64,000 nt of DNA from Croceimicrobium sp963977415 (GCA_963977415.1 CAXBOS010000001.1:248001-312000), one strand, 5' to 3'; positions 25,743 through 35,828 are shown, numbered from the stretch's first letter. The notes: generated from the sequence alone by a model not told the origin. Translations and numbers: made by a program.

Positions 25743-27914
25743 ATGAAAAAAGTAATTTTTGCAATCACATTTATTTTTTTATTTGTAACACATAGCATAG
25801 CACAAGAGTCTAAAACGTACTATGAAAAAATAACAGGTTCTGGGACTGCAAACGGAGGAGAATATAATTATGAAGCAACTTTAGAAGCTAAAATATATAA
25901 TAGCGGACTTGGAGAAATAGCTGTGAAATTTGGTATTGGAGAGTATAAAATTACATCTTTCAAATATAAAGAAGAATTTTATTACAAAATGGATGAAGGT
26001 TTCCCAATCGAAATTAATAACATACAATCGGATTTAATAGATGGCTACCTAAATTTTAAAAGTGCTACAAATCATTATTCTGTTGCTGATCAAAAATTCA
26101 GTATGTTAGGTATTAGAAAAGGACATTTAGATAATGTTGAATTAAATAATGAAAACATTAAATCTATAAAAAACTACCATAATGGTGGTAAAGTGAGTTT
26201 TGATGATTTTTATTTAGAATTTTCTGGAAAATTAAAAAACACTTATTTCGAACAGTTAGCTAAAATTGCTTCTTCTTACGATATTTTAAAACGAAAGGAG
26301 AAAAATGATAATTACCTAGCTGAACAAAAAGAAAAAGCCCAAGAAAAATTAAAAGAAACTGAGATTGCCCAAGAAAGAGATAGAAAAGCTAGAGAAAGAG
26401 AAGATTTAAAGTCAGAAAACTATTATAAAACGTCACCTAATTCTATAAAAATAGGAGGATATCCTCTTACAGGTTACCAAAAAGCACAACAAGATATTAA
26501 TCGTGTTAATGCTAGTTATGATAAGTTTGAAAAAGCAATTAGTGACTTTAAGAATGAATCTTATCAAAGGTATAAAGAAAGTCAGAAAGAATATCCAGCA
26601 ATAGAAGAGAAAATTTCTGAACTTGATAAAGTTACTGCTGAAAAAAATAGGAGGATGGAGGAAACTAGTCTATTTTTTAATCTTCAAAGTTCATTAAGTG
26701 ATTTAGAGGAAAATATTAGTGATGTATCCCTAGAAAACCTAAAGGGTATTGATACTGGGAATATATACTTGAAAATGGTTCAACTATCAAGAAAAAAAGG
26801 TTCTCCTACAATTAGTGACTATACAAGAAAAGAAAACTCATATGGATTTAAAACAAATAATCCACCAATTTATAATGTTTACCACACCTCTATAGCTGTA
26901 ATTCCAATTAGCCTAATTAATAATCATCCATATTTGTATAATTTATATATAAGCGAAATTAGAGCAAAAAAAAGGACGGATGAATTTTATTATTTTTATG
27001 TGAAATTTATAAAATTTAAAGATGTATCTATATTAAATAAGTATTGGAATTTAATTGTTGAAAATTATGATACCGACCCACTATTGGATTTTAAATTAGA
27101 TAACACAAAATTCCCAATGCAGTCTTTTGAATCGTATGTTTCAGAAAATCTAGATGTAGAAAGAGATTACTTAAAAAAAATTGCTGATAAAAAAAAGCGC
27201 AACGCAGATAACAAGAAAAAAACAGATGAAATTTTAAAAAACTCAAAGTCATATAAAAAAGTCTATTTTAAATACAAATCATATTATATAGTTAAAAATC
27301 AAAATAATGTATATGGGTTAATTGATGAATCCGGAAATGTTTTAACTGCTAACATACATCCTATTAACTATTTAGGAAGCGGTTACTTTGAAATTATTAA
27401 AGAAAAAATTAAAGCTGACAGTCTTATTATTCCAACTAGGAGATCAGTTCTATATAATTTGAATGATAAAAAAGATTATCCTAACAGGTTATATATTCAG
27501 GATTATAAAGATCATAATTACCTCTTATTATTTGATGATAAAATTCAAAAATGGGGTTTTATAAACCAACCTTCTTTATCCGGTCAAGATACTAATGTAG
27601 TTTATCCGAAATATGATAAGTTTGTAGCTTTTGGATCAAACTCAGATTCTTCACCTAATTTATATGTAATGAATAATGGTTTACATGGAATTGTTAATCG
27701 ATTCGGAAAAGAAATTGTCCCAATTAAGTATGCTGCAATTAAAGAAAATCAAATTCAAGAATCATTAGCGTTTGGAAGCATAGAAGTAACGCACTATTGG
27801 TGCCGAACAGTTGAAGATTATAAAATTGCACATAAGTTTGATGAAACAGGTAAATATTTAGGAAGATGGAAATTACATAAAAGTTGGAATTATATTAAAA
27901 AACTAAAAAATTAA
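25743..27914 (+). CDS. Secreted WG-repeat protein with coiled coil
   Basis: The start is placed at ATG 25743, giving the signal peptide MKKVIFAITFIFLFVTHSIAQ. The longer frame back to 25644 would begin inside boundary site A. The product has 723 residues: an N-terminal beta-rich domain (about 22-175), a charged coiled coil (about 180-235, KEKAQEKLKETEIAQERD), a helical middle region and C-terminal WG repeats from about 520 (VYGLIDESGNVL, KWGFINQPSL, LHGIVNRFGKEIVPIKY). WG repeats form beta-sheet arrays of unknown general function. Base composition is very AT-rich: the line at 26401 has 15 G/C in 60, against 26 in the susC line at 33481. That suggests acquisition from elsewhere. Confidence 0.75.
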   Translation: MKKVIFAITFIFLFVTHSIAQESKTYYEKITGSGTANGGEYNYEATLEAKIYNSGLGEIAVKFGIGEYKITSFKYKEEFYYKMDEGFPIEINNIQSDLIDGYLNFKSATNHYSVADQKFSMLGIRKGHLDNVELNNENIKSIKNYHNGGKVSFDDFYLEFSGKLKNTYFEQLAKIASSYDILKRKEKNDNYLAEQKEKAQEKLKETEIAQERDRKAREREDLKSENYYKTSPNSIKIGGYPLTGYQKAQQDINRVNASYDKFEKAISDFKNESYQRYKESQKEYPAIEEKISELDKVTAEKNRRMEETSLFFNLQSSLSDLEENISDVSLENLKGIDTGNIYLKMVQLSRKKGSPTISDYTRKENSYGFKTNNPPIYNVYHTSIAVIPISLINNHPYLYNLYISEIRAKKRTDEFYYFYVKFIKFKDVSILNKYWNLIVENYDTDPLLDFKLDNTKFPMQSFESYVSENLDVERDYLKKIADKKKRNADNKKKTDEILKNSKSYKKVYFKYKSYYIVKNQNNVYGLIDESGNVLTANIHPINYLGSGYFEIIKEKIKADSLIIPTRRSVLYNLNDKKDYPNRLYIQDYKDHNYLLLFDDKIQKWGFINQPSLSGQDTNVVYPKYDKFVAFGSNSDSSPNLYVMNNGLHGIVNRFGKEIVPIKYAAIKENQIQESLAFGSIEVTHYWCRTVEDYKIAHKFDETGKYLGRWKLHKSWNYIKKLKN

Positions 27915-27972
27915 ATAAACTTTAATTAAAAAAATGTTTAAAAGTAGTTACGAGTTAAAAGATCCATTTAAC

Positions 27973-28996
27973 ATGAAAAATTTTAGCTATTTACTGTTAT
28001 CACTAGTGTTTTCTTACATCCTAAACGCACAACAAAACGCCCCAGACAAACAAATTCTAAAGCCCATGAAAGCTGAAGATATTGAATGGATAGCTGGTAT
28101 GCCTAATTTAGCTAAAGTAAAAATGAATTCCACTAAAAAATAGGGGATTTATAAGATTGAAGCTTATGAAAATTCCGATGAGGATGTTGAAGAACTTTTT
28201 TTAGACAAGGTGGAAATTAATTTTGATGAGATTGTCTCACCCAAATTTGATTCTAAAAGCTGGTTTCATAACAAGGAACCTGTCATCATTGTTAAAAATA
28301 ATAAAAAGTATGGTATCCTTATGAATCCGTCTGAATTGTATGATACTGCAAATAAAGCATACTGTACATACGATGCTATTCTAGTTAAGGAAGTTGAAGG
28401 TAAAGTCTATACACTTGTAAAAGAAAATGAAAAGTGGGGATTGGTTGATTGGTTTGAAAACATAACTTAGTTGATCCTTCGTTGGAAAATCCAGAAGATG
28501 TACCTTTAGTTTGAATAGAAGGTTGGGCAAAAGATATGTTTGTTGCCTCAAAGAATAAATAAAAAGTAGATATACTTATTTTTGATGAAGGTAATGGAGA
28601 TGGTGTTTTTAAAGCAAGGAATAAAGCCACTAAAAAATGGGGTATGTATCAATCTTTACGCGAAAATGATTTAACAACACTGATACCTACAAAATATGAT
28701 AGTATTCGTTCTTTTGGATACAACAAAAAATACACGGCAGTTTACAACAAAGGTAAAGTAGGTATGTACTTATCATATTGGAGTTATAACGGTAAAGCAA
28801 AACAGTCAGTAACTTGCATTTACGAAGATTATAAAAATTTTATTGCAGATGGTGTGCCAAAGCTTGCAGTTAAAATAACGGAAAATGGGGCTGGATAGAT
28901 TGGTTAACACGCAAAGAAGCATCAGAATTTAAATACGACACCTCAGACGATTTACCATATCCTTATTATAAACAAGACATTTGGTTTGAAGACTAA
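27973..28996 (+). pseudogene. Decayed WG-repeat protein gene
   Basis: It opens with the signal peptide MKNFSYLLLSLVFSYILNAQ and reads to a TAG at 28141-28143. The next codons continue in frame as GIYKIEAYEN, so the stop most likely replaced the TGG (Trp) of a KKWG repeat. Further WG repeats follow (KKYGILMN, EKWGLVDWFEN). After 28470 the frame shifts, with TGA and TAA stops. KKWGMYQSLREND and GKVGMYLSY then follow, with a last shift near 28885 before GKWGWIDWLTRKEAS and a final TAA at 28994-28996. At least three nonsense changes and two shifts make it non-functional. It is a shorter paralogue-like neighbour of the WG protein at 25743-27914. Confidence 0.8.
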
Positions 28997-29017
28997 TTCT
29001 AATCTATTTTAAGTAAT

Positions 29018-30119
29018 TTATTGAACCTTCAACCTTTAAAAATACCTTCTGGCTGGAATGTAAAATGGAATTTTATTACCGAAAAAGACTCATCAATAAA
29101 AACAACTCATGAGTATTATGGCAGTTTATTATTGTTAAATTCTCCAAAAATTTGAAAGCAATTGATGTCACTTGGAAGCCCAATAATGATATTAGTGGAG
29201 CTTATAAATTACAAGTGATTTGTTTGCAAGCAAAATTTAATATTAAGACTAACGAAATGGATAAAAAGGCTTGTGGGGAACTCCAGAATTAGAGTTTTCT
29301 ACCAACAAACGTTTAGAATTAGTAGACAAACTTAATGAATTAAATTTTTACTTAAAACCTTATTAATATAGACGAGTTTTATTAAAACTTGGTATTGTAG
29401 ATGAACCTAATGAAGCTGTAAGACAAGACTTATTAGTTAATGGCTTAACAGATGAGGTGGCAACATAAATAATAGCATCTAACCATATAAATCTTCAGGA
29501 GTTACTATTAGATCATAAAGTTGTTTCATATATTGTTGTGGAAAAATTAGCATAAGTTGGAGCTAATAAAGATGTTAAAAACAAAGCTACGCAACTGCTA
29601 AATGGTAAGCAGTTTAGAGATCAGAAATCTGAAACATCGACAGGTGTTTGTAAGACTAAATTCATTTCAACCCTTACAAATAAGATGGAAGCTGTTCTTA
29701 CAGAGTTACAACACCTAAAACCAGAAAAAGAATTTACACTTAAAACTTATGAACCCAATGGTTATTGGATCTTCCATTGGAAAAGCACAAAACTTTGGAA
29801 AACCGAACATTATTAAAAAGAATGGTTTACCGTTAGTTTATATGGTAAAATTGATGCATTTTTTTAAGCGGATCTCATAATATTAAAGATATTTTTGAAC
29901 AACTTCATGACAGGCAATTTCTTTATGAAGATAAAACAATATAAGAACCTTTAGAATGGTTATAATCATTAAAAAACAAACCAAAAAAGCTGTTTAAAAG
30001 CTATTGAACATGAGTTTGATGCTAGTTATTAAAAAAACTATATGCCAACATGGTATAAAAATAATAGCGATTTAATTTCTAAAACGAAAGTAAGTAAATA
30101 TATAAAAGGTCTGTGTTAA
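29018..30119 (+). pseudogene. Decayed gene of unknown function
   Basis: A long stretch of protein-like sequence can be read on the plus strand. It begins LNLQPLKIPSGWNVKWNF, shifts frame near 29155 and again near 29275, and from there runs about 600 bases in one frame (ELEFSTNKRLELVDKLNEL, KNKATQLLNGKQFRDQKSE, LTNKMEAVLTELQHLKPEKE, YEPNGYWIFHWKSTKLW). It is interrupted only by TAA codons. Two more shifts occur near 29870 and 30000. I do not recognise the family. Its position behind the WG pseudogene and its similar AT-rich composition suggest it was part of the same transferred unit. Confidence 0.6.
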
Positions 30120-30183
30120 AACGAAAAATTAGTGTGTAAAAGTCCGCTACTATTCTTATACTAGACCGGTAGCCAATTTGAAA

Positions 30184-30609
30184 ATGAGAGAATTTCTGAT
30201 ACTAATATGCTCGTTATCTCTGTCTTTTACCGTTGCACAAAACAATGGTGTTTTCACCTTTAAGGAAATCTCGACTTTTAAATTGAGCCAAAATTTGGAC
30301 ACCGTTGCATGTTTTGAGTACGATAGCCTTAAAACGACAATAGACGAATACAATCATCAGTAGAGATTAGAAGCCTGGACAACGGCCGACTCAATGGCAA
30401 GAGTTGAATATCCCTGTTATGAATATTTTGTAGAATTTAAAGGAGACAAGTCATTCGAGGACTATGTGAAATATCCTGGTGACTGCAACATGTCTTGGTC
30501 GTCATCAGAAATCCTGATGGTCAATTCTAAATGGGTGATTCAAAAAAGAAGACGTTCTAAACTAAGGTCGACTGGTAGTGTAATTTGCGATGATGATATA
30601 AAAGAATAA
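30184..30609 (+). pseudogene. Small secreted protein gene with in-frame TAG
   Basis: ATG 30184 opens a signal peptide MREFLILICSLSLSFTVAQ and reads to TAG at 30361-30363. The same frame continues without a shift to TAA at 30607-30609 (RLEAWTTADSMARVEYPCYE to DDDIKE). The joined product would have about 141 residues and two internal Cys. A CAG-to-TAG change is the simplest explanation. A shorter functional protein is possible but unlikely, because the conserved-looking Cys lie beyond the stop. Family not recognised. The stop is followed seven bases later by boundary site B. Confidence 0.6.
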
Positions 30610-30615
30610 AAAACT

Positions 30616-30744
30616 GGCTACAACAACACCTAAAGCTAATGCGGGCATTTCATCTTCGGCAGACACAGTCGCGGTTGACGATGACGATCTCGGTTCTTTA
30701 GGAATTCACGGAAAGCCGCACTAGCTTTATTTAAAACGTTGGCA
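30616..30744. repeat. Cassette-boundary-like palindromic site B
   Basis: The left side has CAACAACACCTA (30621-30632) and the stem arm TAAAGCTAATGCGG (30631-30644). The right arm CCGCACTAGCTTTA (30716-30729) pairs with it in 13 of 14 positions, and AAACGTTGGCA closes the site (30738-30744 holds GTTGGCA). Left and right motifs match those of site A at 25642-25704, but the enclosed loop is longer (about 70 bases). It follows the interrupted small gene closely, as expected for a 3'-attached cassette site. Confidence 0.55.
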
Positions 30745-31215
30745 TTGCATTGCTGTTCTCTTGCCGAATTCAGCTAAGGGTTTGGTTATTTTCATGCATA
30801 GTGTTATTGGAACGGATGCTTATCTGGAAATCATCAATTATTATTTGGGAACGGATGCAGCCGTATTTTCCAATCAGAAATGACTAGGTAATGTATCCTT
30901 ATCGGCACGCGCAGTTTTTCTTTCACTTTGTGGTTCGGATTTCAAGGAAAGCTTTAGCGATATTTACCACTCTTAAAAAGTCTTTTTGAACATAGTCTAT
31001 TTAGCCTATCATATAACGAAGGGAAAAGAGCAGGGAAAGAGAGAGCCTTACAAGCAACTTTAACCTAAAAATAACTTTTAATTAGCGCACTAACTTTACC
31101 TAAAAGTACCCATTTCAGGCACTGATCCTTAATTATTCTCATTCTAAGTTGCCCTTCAAAGTCGCTTTCTAGCTATACTTATGGTAGGAGGTACTAGAAA
31201 AGCCTCTTTTTTTTT
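30745..31215. other. Region without intact gene
   Basis: No intact gene is seen. One plus-strand frame reads protein-like pieces (KGLVIFMHSVIGTDAYLEI, then SARAVFLSLCGSDF) broken by TGA and TAA stops, which may be another decayed gene. The family is not recognised. The remaining part up to 31215 is the susC upstream region. Confidence 0.4.
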
Positions 31216-31232
31216 AGTGTACTTTTTACACT
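31216..31232. promoter_or_regulatory. Operator of the maltose/starch regulon (copy 3)
   Basis: AGTGTACTTTTTACACT carries perfect half-sites AGTGTA and TACACT with a five-base centre. Its centre is 24 bases before the first base of the -7 element at 31248, the same geometry as in front of the Nudix regulator. It links susC to the phosphorylase and amylase operons. Confidence 0.8.
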
Positions 31233-31247
31233 ACTATCCATTTTGTT

Positions 31248-31255
31248 TACTTTTG
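31248..31255 (+). promoter_or_regulatory. -7 element of the susC promoter
   Basis: TACTTTTG matches TAnnTTTG. It lies 29 bases before the susC start codon. No TTG is found at the usual -33 distance. The operator covers that zone instead, which would fit activator-dependent or repressed initiation. Confidence 0.7.
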
Positions 31256-31283
31256 GTGGACCTAATCAATTATTTTTATTTCT

Positions 31284-34200
31284 ATGAAAAGAACTTTACA
31301 GTCTTTTTTAATGCTGATATTCTCACTCTCCTTTTGGGGTTTAGAGGCTCAGGTTATTGAAGGAACTATTTACGACAAAGGAGGCTTGCCTTTACCAGGT
31401 GCCTCGGTGGTTGTAGTAGGACAGCAAGGGGTTGGAACTTCAGCCGATTTCGATGGAAAATACACCATTACGGGGGTTAAACCCGGTTCAATTGTTTTAG
31501 AATTCTCCTTTATCGGGTTCGACAATAAAAGAATTGGGCTTGATTTGAAAGCAGGCGAAAAGAAAACTGTGAATGCTACATTATCAGAAAGCGCTAGTCA
31601 GCTAGAGGAAATTGTAGTAGTTGGTTACGGTGTGCAGCGTAGAAGGGATATGACCGGAAACGTAGTAAAATTAGATGCCAAAAAACTTAACGACATGCCT
31701 ACGCCTAGTTTTGAAACGGCGATTCAAGGTAAGGCAGCAGGGGTGCAAATTGTAACCGGTAGTGGTTTAGCTGGTTCTGCTTCGGTGGTGCGCGTACGTG
31801 GTATTACGAGTATTGGTGCCGGTGGTGACCCTCTTTATATTGTAGATGGTGCTCAACTAAACCAAGATTTCTTCTCGCGCGGTAACAGTGGAGGGATGAA
31901 CCAAAACCCATTGGCATTTTTAAACCCAGACGATATCGCATCGGTAGAGATTTTGAAAGATGCTGCTGCTACGGCCATTTACGGCTCGAGAGGTGCAAAC
32001 GGAGTAATTTTAATTACTACCAAGCGTGGATCGAAAGGAGGACTGAAGTTTAACTTCTCCACCACCCAAGGGGTTTCCACGCCTACCAGGATGCCGCAAA
32101 TGTTAAACTCAGATCAGTACTTACAATTATACCGTGAGGCTTGGATTAACGATGGTAACACGGGCACGCCTACGCTACCACGCTCTGTTTCATGGGAAGA
32201 CGCACAAAATACCAATACCGACTGGGTAGATGAGGTGGTGCGTACAGGCTACAAAGCATTTTATGATTTTAGTGTTTCTAAGGGAACGGATAAGTTTAAT
32301 TACTATGCTGGTTTGTCCTACGATGAAAACCGCAGTTATATAGAAGGTGATCAATACAATCGCCTGAGTGGTCGCTTTAATGGCGATTATCGCATTTCAG
32401 ATAAGTTAAGTTTAAGCATGAGTACCGGTTTAACCCGCAGTACTTATAATCGTGTGGATAATGCTTGGACGGGTGGTTTAGGTTCTGCCATGAGTACCGC
32501 TTTACCTATTTACCCAATTAAATGGGATCGTTACAATATTAGAAATGGCGATACCCTTAACCGTCCTGGCGATTGGTGGTTGCAAGCAGGTGTGGGCAAC
32601 AACCCAGTGGCACAGCGCGAATTAAAGGAATGGCGTATGACAGATCTTCGCTCTATTAATAATGCGAAAATCTCTTATTCACCTTTCAAAAACTTTAACA
32701 TTTTAGGTAGTGCCTCTTTAGACTATTTCCAGTCTATGGAAGATATTTATAATCCTGCGGGTCCCAATACCACCAATGTTGATAATTCTACCGCCGGTAG
32801 AGGTATCGCCGATCGCTTTCCACAGCGTTCCTATAACTACAACGGTTTCTTAACCGGTAGCTACGATTGGCAGGTGAATGATAACAGTAAGTTCAATTTC
32901 ATGCTAGGTACGGAGTATCAAGAAAACTTTACGCGTACTTACTCGATGACCGTGCGCGATTCCTTGGGAAATATTACCGGTACACGTAACTTCGTTCAAG
33001 ATGCTCCTGGTCCTTTTTACAATCATGCTGAATTACGTAATGATTATGAATTTGACTCCGTGCAAACTTCTTTCATCTCTCGTTTTATGTCTTTCTTCGG
33101 AAGGGTAAACTATGCTTACAAAGGAAAGTATCTTGCGCAAGCCGTATTGCGTTCTGATGGTAGCTCGCGTTTTGGTCCTGATAACCGTTTTGGTTATTTC
33201 CCTTCGGTTTCTTTAGGATGGATTATTAGTGACGAAGATTGGATGAAAAACAATCGCGTTATCAATTACTTGAAATTAAAAGGAAGTATCGGCTGGATTG
33301 GAAACGCAAACTTGACGAATATAGAGTTTGCTGCTCGTTACCGCAGAGATGCGCAGGCTTATGATGGTCGTGATATCCTTTATCCACTTAACAACCCTAA
33401 CCCCGATTTACGTTGGGAGACTACCAGAGTTTTTGACTTCGGTTTAGAGTACGGTTTATTAGAAGATCGTATTACGGGTGAAATCGCTTACTATCGCAAA
33501 AACACCACCGACGTATTATTGAACGTAACCTTGCCACGTGTTTCTGGTTTTGGAAACTTCTACGATAACGTAGGGGCCTTATTAAACGAAGGGGTTGAAT
33601 TTCAAATTAAGAGTCGTAACCTAGTGGGTGACTTCCGTTGGACTACCGATTTCAATATTGCTTATAACCACAACGAAATTGAAAGTTTAGGTGGTTATTC
33701 GGCCGATGCTGTTGGTGGCGGTACTAACGATACTAGAACGGTAGTGGGTGAGCCAGTAGGAACAAACTTCTTAGTACGTTTCTCCCATGTAGATCCTACT
33801 ACTGGTCGTCCCGTTTACTTAGACATTGATGGCAATCCTACCTTCAACTGGGATCCAGCTGATCGCGTTGCCGTAGGTAGCGTATTACCCGATGCTGTGG
33901 GTGGTATTACCAATACCTTTGGCTACAAGCAATGGGATTTAAGCGTATTATTTGTGTTTACCATTGGTAGTGATATCTACGATAGTTCTTCGAAACGTCA
34001 GTTAGGACGTGTAGATGATTGGAACAGAACGCTCGGTACCTTTGACCGTTGGAGACAACCCGGTGATGAAGCCGAGTATGCGCGCTTAACGCTAGATGAG
34101 GCCAATTTAGGCTCTAATACTCCGTGGATTAATACCGATCAGTGGTTACACGATGGTAGCTTCTTACGTTTAAGAAACCTAACTCTTAGCTACCGTTTAA

Positions 34201-34412
34201 ATAATGATCAAGCGAAAGCGATGGGCCTTAAAGGCGCTCAAATTTCTTTTATCGGTACCAACCTTTTAACTTTCACTACTTTCCCTGGTTTAGACCCAGA
34301 AATTGCACGTGATTTTGAGAATGCAACAGATCGTAACATGAGTGTGAATATCACTTACTTAACGCCTCCGCAAGAGCGTACCTATTCTGTTCGTTTAAAT
34401 GTTAATTTCTAA
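31284..34412 (+). CDS. susC: SusC-family TonB-dependent outer membrane receptor
   Basis: The 1042-residue protein has a signal peptide (ending GLEAQ), then the SusC-typical carboxypeptidase-like N-terminal domain (VIEGTIYDKGGLPLPGASVVV). Next come the TonB box region (LEEIVVVGYG), the plug domain (IQGKAAGVQIVTGSG, LYIVDGAQL, EILKDAAATAIYGSRGANGV) and a C-terminal beta-barrel ending in a strand with aromatic C-terminus (RTYSVRLNVNF). Together with SusD it imports oligosaccharides across the outer membrane using TonB energy. Genes and operator link it to maltodextrin use. It starts an operon of four surface-protein genes. Confidence 0.94.
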   Translation: MKRTLQSFLMLIFSLSFWGLEAQVIEGTIYDKGGLPLPGASVVVVGQQGVGTSADFDGKYTITGVKPGSIVLEFSFIGFDNKRIGLDLKAGEKKTVNATLSESASQLEEIVVVGYGVQRRRDMTGNVVKLDAKKLNDMPTPSFETAIQGKAAGVQIVTGSGLAGSASVVRVRGITSIGAGGDPLYIVDGAQLNQDFFSRGNSGGMNQNPLAFLNPDDIASVEILKDAAATAIYGSRGANGVILITTKRGSKGGLKFNFSTTQGVSTPTRMPQMLNSDQYLQLYREAWINDGNTGTPTLPRSVSWEDAQNTNTDWVDEVVRTGYKAFYDFSVSKGTDKFNYYAGLSYDENRSYIEGDQYNRLSGRFNGDYRISDKLSLSMSTGLTRSTYNRVDNAWTGGLGSAMSTALPIYPIKWDRYNIRNGDTLNRPGDWWLQAGVGNNPVAQRELKEWRMTDLRSINNAKISYSPFKNFNILGSASLDYFQSMEDIYNPAGPNTTNVDNSTAGRGIADRFPQRSYNYNGFLTGSYDWQVNDNSKFNFMLGTEYQENFTRTYSMTVRDSLGNITGTRNFVQDAPGPFYNHAELRNDYEFDSVQTSFISRFMSFFGRVNYAYKGKYLAQAVLRSDGSSRFGPDNRFGYFPSVSLGWIISDEDWMKNNRVINYLKLKGSIGWIGNANLTNIEFAARYRRDAQAYDGRDILYPLNNPNPDLRWETTRVFDFGLEYGLLEDRITGEIAYYRKNTTDVLLNVTLPRVSGFGNFYDNVGALLNEGVEFQIKSRNLVGDFRWTTDFNIAYNHNEIESLGGYSADAVGGGTNDTRTVVGEPVGTNFLVRFSHVDPTTGRPVYLDIDGNPTFNWDPADRVAVGSVLPDAVGGITNTFGYKQWDLSVLFVFTIGSDIYDSSSKRQLGRVDDWNRTLGTFDRWRQPGDEAEYARLTLDEANLGSNTPWINTDQWLHDGSFLRLRNLTLSYRLNNDQAKAMGLKGAQISFIGTNLLTFTTFPGLDPEIARDFENATDRNMSVNITYLTPPQERTYSVRLNVNF

Positions 34413-34422
34413 GCTAAGTATC

Positions 34423-35811
34423 ATGAAAAAGTTTTTCACCTATATAATTATATCAGGCGGCTTAATACTAGGTACCGCTTGCGAAAAAATGCTTGAAACA
34501 GACTTACAAGGTGCCGACCTTACTGAGGAAGAGGCTCTACAGTCTAAGCAAGATGTTTTAGATTTATTGCAAAGCTGCTACGATGTTACCGCCAATGTTT
34601 ACAATGGTCGTGTGCAATATCTTAATGAGCTTTTAGCTGATAATCTTGCCGACCCTACCATTAATGAGGATTTATCGGAAGTGTATAACCACAATACCTT
34701 GTTCTTTAATGGAACGATTGGCGGTATTTACCAAGATCCTTATATCACCGTTTTTAGAGCAAACCGCGTTTTAGAAGTTATCGAAGATTTTGATTTCTCA
34801 GCGACCGAAAAGGCCGAAATTGCAGCGCAAGCTTATTTCTTAAGGGCCCTTTCTCACTGGGAATTAGTAAAACTCTTCTGCCAGCCTTACGGATATACGG
34901 CCGATAACAGCCACGATGGTTTGATTTACAAAACCTCTACCGAAGAGTCGATTGTAGCACGCGAAAGTGTGGCTTCGAACTATGCTAATATTATTGCCGA
35001 TTTTGAAGCTGCTTTGCCGAATTTAGTGCAAAACTCCGATTACTACGCTTCCCAGGATGCGGCTAACGCTTACCTCGCTAAAATCTATTTTCAGCAAGGA
35101 GATTATGCCAAGGCTGTGCAACATGCTGATGCCGTAATTAATACCGGTCGTTATAGTTTAGGTAATTCATTAGACCGCTTTGAGCTAGATACGGTAAATG
35201 TTTCTGAAGCAATTTTCACCACTACCTCAAATAGTACCCTACGCGATTTCCGTTCTACTGGTTTTACGGATAATTATCGTTCAGATTTAGATGGTGCGGA
35301 TCCTTTATTTAAAGCAAACAAAGATTTTTACGATATTTATGCGGCCGATACTTCCGACCGAAGAATTAAAAACTTCTTTGAAGTGATTGGCGAGGATGCT
35401 GAAGCTGTGGTATTGGTGAAGAAATTTAACCAAGAGTTTTTCGATATTCCCGTTCTACACCTTACCGATCTTAAATTATTACGCGCGGAAGCACTTGCTT
35501 TAAGCGGCGGTGATTTAAGTGTTGCTATACAGGATATTAATGATGTACGCCTAAGAGCTTATGGCTCAAATGCTAATGATTTGGCTGCGGGCGCAAGTGT
35601 GTCGGAAGTGAGAAATGCGGCCCGCTATGAGCGTCGCATTGAAATGTTCGGCGAAGGTGATCGCATCCAACAACTGAAAAGAAGAGGAGCGATTGGTGGT
35701 GAAGCCATTGAAATACGCAATAATCCTTGGGATTGTAATGGAATGATTATTCAGTTCCCAATTTCAGAACAAACCTCAGCTTTCGACCTTAACCCAACTG
35801 GTGGTTGCTAA
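34423..35811 (+). CDS. susD: SusD-family starch-binding lipoprotein
   Basis: The start is set at ATG 34423, giving the lipoprotein signal MKKFFTYIIISGGLILGTAC. The frame start at 34399 overlaps susC without adding a signal. The 462-residue protein has the RagB/SusD helical TPR scaffold: LLADNLADPTINEDLS, FRANRVLEVIEDF, AEIAAQAYFLRALSHWELVKLF, AYLAKIYFQQGDYAKAVQHAD and the C-terminal ARYERRIEMFGEGDRIQQLKR. It caps the SusC barrel and binds the glycan. It lies 10 bases after susC. Confidence 0.93.
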   Translation: MKKFFTYIIISGGLILGTACEKMLETDLQGADLTEEEALQSKQDVLDLLQSCYDVTANVYNGRVQYLNELLADNLADPTINEDLSEVYNHNTLFFNGTIGGIYQDPYITVFRANRVLEVIEDFDFSATEKAEIAAQAYFLRALSHWELVKLFCQPYGYTADNSHDGLIYKTSTEESIVARESVASNYANIIADFEAALPNLVQNSDYYASQDAANAYLAKIYFQQGDYAKAVQHADAVINTGRYSLGNSLDRFELDTVNVSEAIFTTTSNSTLRDFRSTGFTDNYRSDLDGADPLFKANKDFYDIYAADTSDRRIKNFFEVIGEDAEAVVLVKKFNQEFFDIPVLHLTDLKLLRAEALALSGGDLSVAIQDINDVRLRAYGSNANDLAAGASVSEVRNAARYERRIEMFGEGDRIQQLKRRGAIGGEAIEIRNNPWDCNGMIIQFPISEQTSAFDLNPTGGC

Positions 35812-35828
35812 TTTTAAAGATTAAGAAA

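Noticed and set aside
27973..30119. Alternative genetic code with TAA/TAG read as Gln
   Set aside because: Normal CAA/CAG codons occur in the same frames, TGA stops and several frameshifts are also present, and neighbouring genes use standard stops. Pseudogene decay explains it better.
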